A stretch of DNA of 64,000 nucleotides, from positions 62,001 through 126,000 of IMG/VR virus record IMGVR_UViG_3300046507_000773; one strand, written 5' to 3'. Positions 59,278-64,000 of the stretch are shown piece after piece (positions within the stretch are counted from its first letter, which is position 1; every line of letters begins with the position of its first letter). The notes under the pieces were generated by a model, which was not told the DNA's origin, did not search any database, and saw only the letters and a program-made list of their open reading frames with translations. The stretch comes from a virus. The position numbers were made by a program, and so were the translations under genes.

Positions 59278-60714
59278 ATGCTGAGCAAACAAGCACTGCA
59301 AACTGCGCTTCCACTGGCTGATGTCCTGGAGTCCGCTCGCGTCTACGTCGAACCGGCACCGGGCTCGCTGCTCGAAGCACTGGTACAAGCCACCCGCACT
59401 CCGTTCGGCGGCATGGACCCGAAATACGTCCCGTCGATCGAAGACGTCGAATACCTGGCCAACATGCAGGATTCGACCACCGGCATCTGCCAGCACGACA
59501 TGGTGATGGACGAGATCTCGGCCAAGGGTATCGAAGGCGTGCAAGCGCTCTTGACCCATGCCCGTACCGTCGTGGCACCGGCTGTCATCAGCCTGGTCAA
59601 GAAGGTCGAAGCGGAACTGGAAAACACGACCAAGAGCGCGCTGGGCGCCATGGAAGTGATCGCCGTTCACTACCCGGCCGTCGTCTACGTCGACTCGTTC
59701 AAGCGCGAAGTGCGCAAGTACGACGAGATCGCTTTCGATGATCCGGATCTGGCAATGCGTTGCCCGACCGTTGCGACTTCCGACATCCGTGAACTGATGA
59801 AGACCGGTTCCGGCCAAGCCGACGGCGCTGTCGAAGAATGGCTCGCCTCGAAAGGCGAATCGTTCCTGATCGATGTCTGGGAAAACATCTTCCAGATCAA
59901 GCAGTCCGGCCTGAACGAAGCGACCACCCGTCGTCTGCGCAGCTACATCGACCATCCGGAACACGGCATGGACTGGGCCATTGCGGTCTACCTGATCGCG
60001 CGCAAGCTGCTGGACCAGGGTCCCCTGGACGACACCGACATGGCGATCTCCCGTTTCGAAGCACTGATGGGCGCTTACCGCGATCAAGCAGCGCTGGCCC
60101 TGTGCCGCGAACTGGACAAGCTGGAAACCGCAGCCAAGACCGGCCGCCTGGTGATCCGTGCGACCGAGCAAAAGGTCTGGGTCGATTCGGCCATCTACGA
60201 CGCATGGCTCGAAGCCGGCGGCGAGATCGAAGTCCTGTACGGCAACCTGCTGGACGGCAACAACCGCCTGACCACGCAGCAGCTGGACGAAGGCGCCGCT
60301 TTCCTGAAAACCCTGTGGATGCGTCACGAAAGCATCACCAAGGTGGCCGATGAAAACAAGCGCTTCTCCCGCGCCCTGAACTTCATCGACGCTTACTTCC
60401 GCGCCTCGGTTGCCGAGATGACGGACGAAGAGCGTCTGAAGGTCACGCCGGAAGCCGTGATGAACATCTTCGCGCAAGAACTGCGCAAGGTGCAAACCTC
60501 GGATCTGGACTGCCTGTACACCACCTGCCTGAAGCTGGTGTGCCGTGCGCGCTTCCCGTACAGCGACGCTGAAGAGCTGCTCGCTAGTTCGACGGCGATC
60601 CAGAAGAAGAACCCGACCATGGACCCATCCGAAGCCATGCTGATGGCCAACCTGCAATACGTGGCGAAGTGGATGACCGAACAATTCGTGGTCAAGCCAT
60701 TGTCGCCGATCTAA
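59278..60714 (+). CDS. Abundant virion protein, 478 aa (phiKZ gp177-like position)
   Basis: ATG 59278 follows GGAGG. The 478-residue protein is almost all helical, acidic, and has an extremely optimised codon set, the strongest of the long genes here. An N-terminal LEALVQATRTPFGG region is followed by long helices, with IDHPEHGMDWAIAVYLIARKLL in the centre. No catalytic motif is seen. Its position between beta and the protease matches a phiKZ virion protein, and the codon bias implies many copies per particle. A head or inner-body component is inferred. Confidence 0.6.
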   Translation: MLSKQALQTALPLADVLESARVYVEPAPGSLLEALVQATRTPFGGMDPKYVPSIEDVEYLANMQDSTTGICQHDMVMDEISAKGIEGVQALLTHARTVVAPAVISLVKKVEAELENTTKSALGAMEVIAVHYPAVVYVDSFKREVRKYDEIAFDDPDLAMRCPTVATSDIRELMKTGSGQADGAVEEWLASKGESFLIDVWENIFQIKQSGLNEATTRRLRSYIDHPEHGMDWAIAVYLIARKLLDQGPLDDTDMAISRFEALMGAYRDQAALALCRELDKLETAAKTGRLVIRATEQKVWVDSAIYDAWLEAGGEIEVLYGNLLDGNNRLTTQQLDEGAAFLKTLWMRHESITKVADENKRFSRALNFIDAYFRASVAEMTDEERLKVTPEAVMNIFAQELRKVQTSDLDCLYTTCLKLVCRARFPYSDAEELLASSTAIQKKNPTMDPSEAMLMANLQYVAKWMTEQFVVKPLSPI

Positions 60715-60729
60715 GCTTAAAGGAGCAAC

Positions 60730-61455
60730 ATGGACGTTTCCAAGTTGATTCGCGACAAGGACAAGGTCCGTGCTTGCGTCAAGCTGATGCCTGATCGCAG
60801 TCTCGTAGCGCTGAAGGGATGCAAGATCTATATCCCCACGCGCTACGCCGAGCGTGGCTTGGCCGAGATTGGGATTAAGACGTACACCATCGGCATCATG
60901 GCCTGGACGGTGGATGACAAGTATTACTCGGTGTGGGAAATCAACGCCATGTGTCAGTTGACTCCCACCTCCACCGTCAAGACCTGGATCAATGACGATG
61001 AGTACTACGAGTTCTATTTCGAACCCGGTAGCACCGTACTCAAAAGCATCGACCTCGTCAAAGTCGACACATTGACATTTAAGATCTACGACGAAATGTT
61101 CTCCAAAGGACGTATCCCGTGGTTCTTGTCGTACGACGACATGGGCATGATCTTCGACACTGCTGATAAGCACGCAGGCGCTAAGGTGGGCAAGAACCGT
61201 GAAGTTACCGAACTCATGGTTTCGCTCATCGCTCGTCAGCCGCAGGACCGGCACATGCTCTACCGGCATGTGAAAGGTACCCTGGCGGAGATGAAAAAGA
61301 CCCTCCCCGCATTTATCGCTTTACGTAACGTGACGTATTCGGCGACCAACACTGTCAACAAGCTTGGAGGTAGTTACTTCGAGCAAGGCGTGATCAGTGC
61401 GCTCAATTCCCCGTCACAACGCGTGGAGCCCATTGAAGACCTTTTGAGGCGTTAA
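60730..61455 (+). CDS. Virion or assembly protein, 241 aa (phiKZ gp176-like position)
   Basis: ATG 60730 lies behind AAGGAG. The 241-residue protein has an N-terminal helix, a beta-rich middle (CKIYIPTRYAERGLAEIG, YYEFYFEPGSTVLKS) and a helical C-terminus. The stop lies 2 bp before the protease start, so translation is coupled. It may be a scaffold or head protein processed by the protease, but no family is recognised. Confidence 0.55.
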   Translation: MDVSKLIRDKDKVRACVKLMPDRSLVALKGCKIYIPTRYAERGLAEIGIKTYTIGIMAWTVDDKYYSVWEINAMCQLTPTSTVKTWINDDEYYEFYFEPGSTVLKSIDLVKVDTLTFKIYDEMFSKGRIPWFLSYDDMGMIFDTADKHAGAKVGKNREVTELMVSLIARQPQDRHMLYRHVKGTLAEMKKTLPAFIALRNVTYSATNTVNKLGGSYFEQGVISALNSPSQRVEPIEDLLRR

Positions 61456-61457
61456 TC

Positions 61458-62240
61458 ATGGCAAGTTCCGTTCGTTTTGTCTGTCAGTCCCTGGCTGGCG
61501 TGAACAAGGTCGGCAACCTGAAGCAAGATGAAAACGGTTACTGGACCGTGGTCATTGGTGCTCTGGGTGCCTACAATTCCGCCGGTCACTTCTACGAATA
61601 CGAGTCCGCCAAGGCTCTGTTCGAATCCTCCAGTTCGCTCATGCGCCGTGTCTCCCGCGGCTCCCTGCGTGGCGAATACGGACACCCCCGTCCGGAACGC
61701 GGCCAGTCCGAGGCCGAGTTCGCCAACCGGATCATGTCGATCTGGGAAACGAACACCTGCTGCCAGTTCAAGGAAATCTGGCTCGACTTCGAATCCGTCA
61801 AGGACGAGAAGGGTAAGCCTGTCATCGCCATCATGGCGAAGGTGATTCCGTCCGGTCCCCATGGCCCGGTACTGGAAAAGCAGCTCCAGAACAAAGACGA
61901 GAACGTCTGCTTCTCGATCCGCGCTTTCACCGACGACTACATGGAAGGTGGCATTCGTCACCGCGTCCTGAAGACCGTCGTGACGTTCGACTACGTCAAC
62001 GAGCCTGGCATGTCGGTTGCGAACAAGTACAAGTCGCCGGCGCTGGAAAGTCTGGAAGAAGTGACCATCACTCGCAATACGCTGAACCAAAGCGTGAAGT
62101 CGGTAGCCGGCGTTGCAGCGATGGAATCGGTTTCCATCTCGCTCGAAGAACTCTTCGACAGCATGAACTGGAAGCGTGAGAACGCTCCCAAGCGTAGCGC
62201 TCAACCTGCATGGGTTGGCTGGGCTACCAACGAGCAATAA
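61458..62240 (+). CDS. Prohead maturation protease (T4 gp21-like, S80)
   Basis: The 260-residue protein has the T4 gp21/phiKZ gp175-type serine protease layout. LRGEYGHPRPE gives catalytic His76, NVCFSIRAF gives nucleophile Ser153, and VTFDYVNEPGMSVAN follows as the conserved post-nucleophile strand. The enzyme cleaves scaffold, capsid and inner-body proteins after small-x-Glu sites during head maturation. Residues 200-260 may be a regulatory tail removed on activation. It closes the polymerase/virion operon and is followed by a GCATAA-flanked terminator. Confidence 0.8.
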   Translation: MASSVRFVCQSLAGVNKVGNLKQDENGYWTVVIGALGAYNSAGHFYEYESAKALFESSSSLMRRVSRGSLRGEYGHPRPERGQSEAEFANRIMSIWETNTCCQFKEIWLDFESVKDEKGKPVIAIMAKVIPSGPHGPVLEKQLQNKDENVCFSIRAFTDDYMEGGIRHRVLKTVVTFDYVNEPGMSVANKYKSPALESLEEVTITRNTLNQSVKSVAGVAAMESVSISLEELFDSMNWKRENAPKRSAQPAWVGWATNEQ

Positions 62241-62258
62241 CTGCTGAGCAGCATAATG

Positions 62259-62279
62259 GCCCTCCCGTCCTGGGAGGGC
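62259..62279. terminator. Terminator of the polymerase/protease operon
   Basis: GCCCTCCC (62259-62266) pairs with GGGAGGGC (62272-62279). Flanks CAGCATAATG and TTTATGCCG match the recurring terminator family. Confidence 0.8.
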
Positions 62280-62409
62280 TTTATGCCGTAGTTTCAAAAA
62301 GTTTTTAACGACATATCACGAAGGTGTCAATGGTATTGGCATTAAGTGATTTTCTTACAGAATACTCTTTTAGTTATAGCCCTTTCCCCCAACCTCCTTA
62401 GGAGACTAG

Positions 62410-63069
62410 ATGAACAAGAATACCGGCGTTGTGATGCAATTCGCAGGCGCCAAATATGACCTGGCGAAACTGATGGCCTTGCTGGGTACTTGCCCCAAGG
62501 TGAAGATCAATGAACTGGAACTGAACGGTCCAGCCAAAGACGAGAAGCAAGCGAACGATCCTGTGTTCGCTGCCAACCGTCAAGACCAGATCGTGACCTA
62601 CCATGGCCAGCCTGCTGAATACCCGCAGTGCGTGATCCTCGTGAAGCAGCACGGCAAGTACACCGTCCTCTACGGTGACTCGATCCGTGACGCTGTCGAA
62701 GAAGCTTACCTCGTGACCTCGCACACCCTCAAGAAGGTGCGTTACGAGCAAAGCCAACCGGCAACGGCTGAACGTGTCCTGACCTCGACTACCACCGGCC
62801 AAATGGCGGACAAGTTCCAGGCAGCGTTTCGCGGCAGCCGTGAGCCGGTTTCGGTCAAGGTGCAAAACGCCGGCGTATCGGGTGCGCATGTCGGTCGCGA
62901 CTGGGCAGGCCATCATCGTGCACAGCAAGATACGTTGACGAGCCAGGTCCGTGGTGAGAAGATCGAGAAGAACACGACCTTCGGCCGCCATGGTTCGGCA
63001 AGTGACGTCCAGCGTGGTACGCACAAGTCGCCCCAGTATCACAGCGGTGCTCGTCGCCGCGAGCAATAA
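62410..63069 (+). CDS. Unknown protein with basic C-terminus, 219 aa
   Basis: ATG 62410 follows TTAGGAGA. The first 115 residues are mixed alpha/beta (GVVMQFAGAKYDLAKLMALL, QCVILVKQHGKYTVLYGD). The last 80 residues are polar and basic, rich in His, Arg, Gly and Ser, and probably disordered. Such tails often bind nucleic acid. The 130-bp upstream region is AT-rich and likely carries its promoter, including ACATATCA at 62311-62318. No family recognised. Confidence 0.55.
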   Translation: MNKNTGVVMQFAGAKYDLAKLMALLGTCPKVKINELELNGPAKDEKQANDPVFAANRQDQIVTYHGQPAEYPQCVILVKQHGKYTVLYGDSIRDAVEEAYLVTSHTLKKVRYEQSQPATAERVLTSTTTGQMADKFQAAFRGSREPVSVKVQNAGVSGAHVGRDWAGHHRAQQDTLTSQVRGEKIEKNTTFGRHGSASDVQRGTHKSPQYHSGARRREQ

Positions 63070-63119
63070 GTCAATCTGTGGTTTTTTAACAGAAGACTAA
63101 CAAAGCTATGTACAGAATC

Positions 63120-63163
63120 GATGAGCGCAGTCTGAGCCCATCAAAGCAATTACCGCGATTGCT
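63120..63163 (+). promoter_or_regulatory. Structured 5' leader of the 63215 gene
   Basis: Two stem-loops lie upstream of the start at 63215: GATG/CATC ends around 63120-63142, and AGCAAT (63145-63150) with ATTGCT (63158-63163). They may stabilise the mRNA of a gene with highly optimised codons. Confidence 0.4.
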
Positions 63164-63214
63164 CTTGCAGTAATCAGACAAACCAACCTCTTTAACAACC
63201 TGAAGGAAAAAGTA

Positions 63215-63736
63215 ATGGCAACCGCAACCGAAAAAGACGTCCTGAAAGCTGAAGCGAAAAAGACCTTCGACGACCTGTCGCCGGAAGTCAAGAAGACCGT
63301 CGAAGCTGCCCGCGGCTACGTCACCATCTCGAACGAAGGCACCCCGGCCGTCGACCCCGCCACCTACGAGCGCCTGCTGGAACTGAACAACTCGAGCAAG
63401 GAAGCCTACATCGGCGTCCAGGAAGCCAATGCCGTCATCTACCCGGCACTGGCCTACGTGTTCGGCGAAAAGGGCATCCCGGTCATGGCCGAGAACGCTG
63501 ACGTCAAGCAGATCACCGGCGTCGTCCCGTGCTTCGGCAAGGACACGATCTCGGTCGGCCTGAAGCGTTCGTCGCCGTACACCCTGCGCGATTCCGAAGG
63601 CACCGTCACCGGCACCGGCACGAGCTTCGGCACCATCAGCGTCGACCACAAGATCTACGCCACCAAGACCCGCGGCGAACTGGCCAAGGTGAAGAACCTG
63701 ATCGGCGAACTCGGCGCAGCTAGCCTGTCGTCGTAA
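63215..63736 (+). CDS. Abundant unknown protein, 173 aa
   Basis: ATG 63215 lies behind AAGGAAA. The 173-residue product starts with a charged helix (TEKDVLKAEAKKTFDDL) and has a beta-rich body (GKDTISVGLKRSSPYTL, GTGTSFGTISVDHKIY). No membrane span or enzyme motif. Codon use is nearly maximal for C/G-ending codons, indicating one of the most abundant proteins of this phage. The tandem RNA array begins 6 bp after its stop, so it may share this gene's strong transcription. A decoration or other structural protein is a guess. Confidence 0.55.
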   Translation: MATATEKDVLKAEAKKTFDDLSPEVKKTVEAARGYVTISNEGTPAVDPATYERLLELNNSSKEAYIGVQEANAVIYPALAYVFGEKGIPVMAENADVKQITGVVPCFGKDTISVGLKRSSPYTLRDSEGTVTGTGTSFGTISVDHKIYATKTRGELAKVKNLIGELGAASLSS

Positions 63737-63742
63737 AGCATC

Positions 63743-64000
63743 GGCGCGCGTCGCCGTAGGGAGCTAGCTTCCCCTGTAGCTGCTTGACGTCCGTGCCTTT
63801 GTGCGAGAGTGACGTGGCTGCTCAAATCTTGCCCCCATCGTGGAGCGTGTAAAAGTTAGGAAGCCGTCCGATGGCCGGTTCCCGTAAAGGAAGTTAGCTT
63901 CTCCTGATATCGCCAGCGCTTAGCCTTTGTGCGAAGAAGCGCTTGCGGGGCAAAGACCACAAGGTCAAAGTTAGGGTCTGGGTGACAACGCCCGGACCCG
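63743..64000 (+). ncRNA. Tandem array of a structured RNA module (at least two copies)
   Basis: Two homologous units follow the 63215 gene. Each has TAGCTTC-CCTG (63765-63776 and 63895-63906), a hairpin presenting GCCTTTGTGCGA in its loop (63795-63806 and 63923-63934), a small hairpin, AAAGTTAGG (63852-63860 and 63967-63975), and a closing bulged hairpin (63859-63882 and 63974-63999). Stems are kept while bases differ: ACGTC/GACGT versus AGCGCTT/AAGCGCT around the loop, and GGAA-CCG/CGG-TTCC versus GGGTC-GGG/CCC-GACCC at the end. A GGCG/CGCC hairpin before the first unit suggests the array starts at 63743. The last base fits the start of a third unit beyond the window. It is not tRNA-like. 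Function unknown. Confidence 0.7.

Noticed and set aside
59272-61269. Minus-strand open frame (665 codons) opposite the virion protein and its neighbour
   Set aside because: It spans two coupled plus-strand genes with good ribosome binding sites; its length follows from the extreme third-position bias of the sense gene.
1-64000. tRNA genes
   Set aside because: No cloverleaf with a T-loop GGTTCRA signature was noticed, including in the structured RNA at the right end; a tRNA scan was not possible.
1-64000. CRISPR array
   Set aside because: No regular direct repeats with uniform spacers were seen; the right-end repeats have conserved hairpins instead of spacers and no cas genes are nearby.
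63743-64000. Protein-coding explanation for the right-end repeats
   Set aside because: The two units differ in length by numbers not divisible by three between blocks, contain stops, and preserve base pairing rather than a reading frame.

Overview
The window is part of a large tailed-phage genome that infects a Gram-negative host. It most resembles the phiKZ-like jumbo myophages (Chimalliviridae-type). The evidence is a multisubunit-type RNA polymerase split over several genes: a beta'-N piece with the DFDGD catalytic motif at 53088-54707, a large beta piece at 54710-59008, and a separate beta-C piece at 38613-39296. Beside the polymerase lie a 2230-residue virion protein with a lytic transglycosylase domain (the size and position of phiKZ gp181) and a T4 gp21-like prohead protease. 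From memory, the order gp181-like / beta' / beta / two virion proteins / protease matches phiKZ. Spanin-like lipoproteins, an exported endolysin and a BPSL0067/STY0301-like pair fit a Gram-negative, perhaps betaproteobacterial, host. No tRNA, integrase, IS element or CRISPR array was seen. The window is almost fully coding, and no gap exceeds 300 bases.

Layout. 1-4.3 kb holds virion structural genes. 4.3-6.9 kb holds a RuvC-like resolvase, an inner-membrane/outer-membrane spanin-like pair, a membrane protein, and a CYTH-fold protein preceded by an overlapping 11-codon leader peptide. 7.0-12.4 kb is an accessory block of small, mostly unrecognised genes containing a predicted peptidoglycan peptidase (BPSL0067 family) directly followed by a secreted STY0301-like protein. 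12.4-13.9 kb (minus) is a lysis operon: two membrane proteins and a signal-peptide endolysin. 13.9-23.2 kb (minus) is an array of four paralogous tail fibres with fibronectin-like modules and C-terminal DUF1566/Lcl-like domains, plus a DUF4376-like protein. 23.3-31.5 kb has structural genes, a spike-like protein and a Rad50/SbcC-like ATPase. 31.6-35.4 kb has a second TM-protein/lipoprotein pair, an RNase H with a long extra domain, and a possible inner-body protein. 35.6-42.8 kb has a RecA-like ATPase, the beta-C subunit, small unknown genes and a NADAR-family protein. 42.8-53.0 kb has large virion proteins, and 53.1-62.2 kb the virion-polymerase/protease block. 62.4-63.7 kb holds two further genes, the last with strongly biased codon use, followed by at least two tandem copies of a structured non-coding RNA module running to the window edge.

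How it fits together. RuvC-like, Rad50-like, RNase H and RecA-like proteins form a recombination/replication set. Polymerase subunits, protease and virion proteins form the late set. Lysis functions are spread over two or three loci. Recurrent features are a family of hairpins flanked by GGCATAA/TTTATGCC at gene ends and a small hairpin that pairs with the ribosome binding site upstream of several genes. The most novel candidates are the tandem RNA array at 63743-64000, the BPSL0067/STY0301 pair, the NADAR protein, and the CYTH gene with its leader peptide. All assignments come from reading the sequence; no database search was run.
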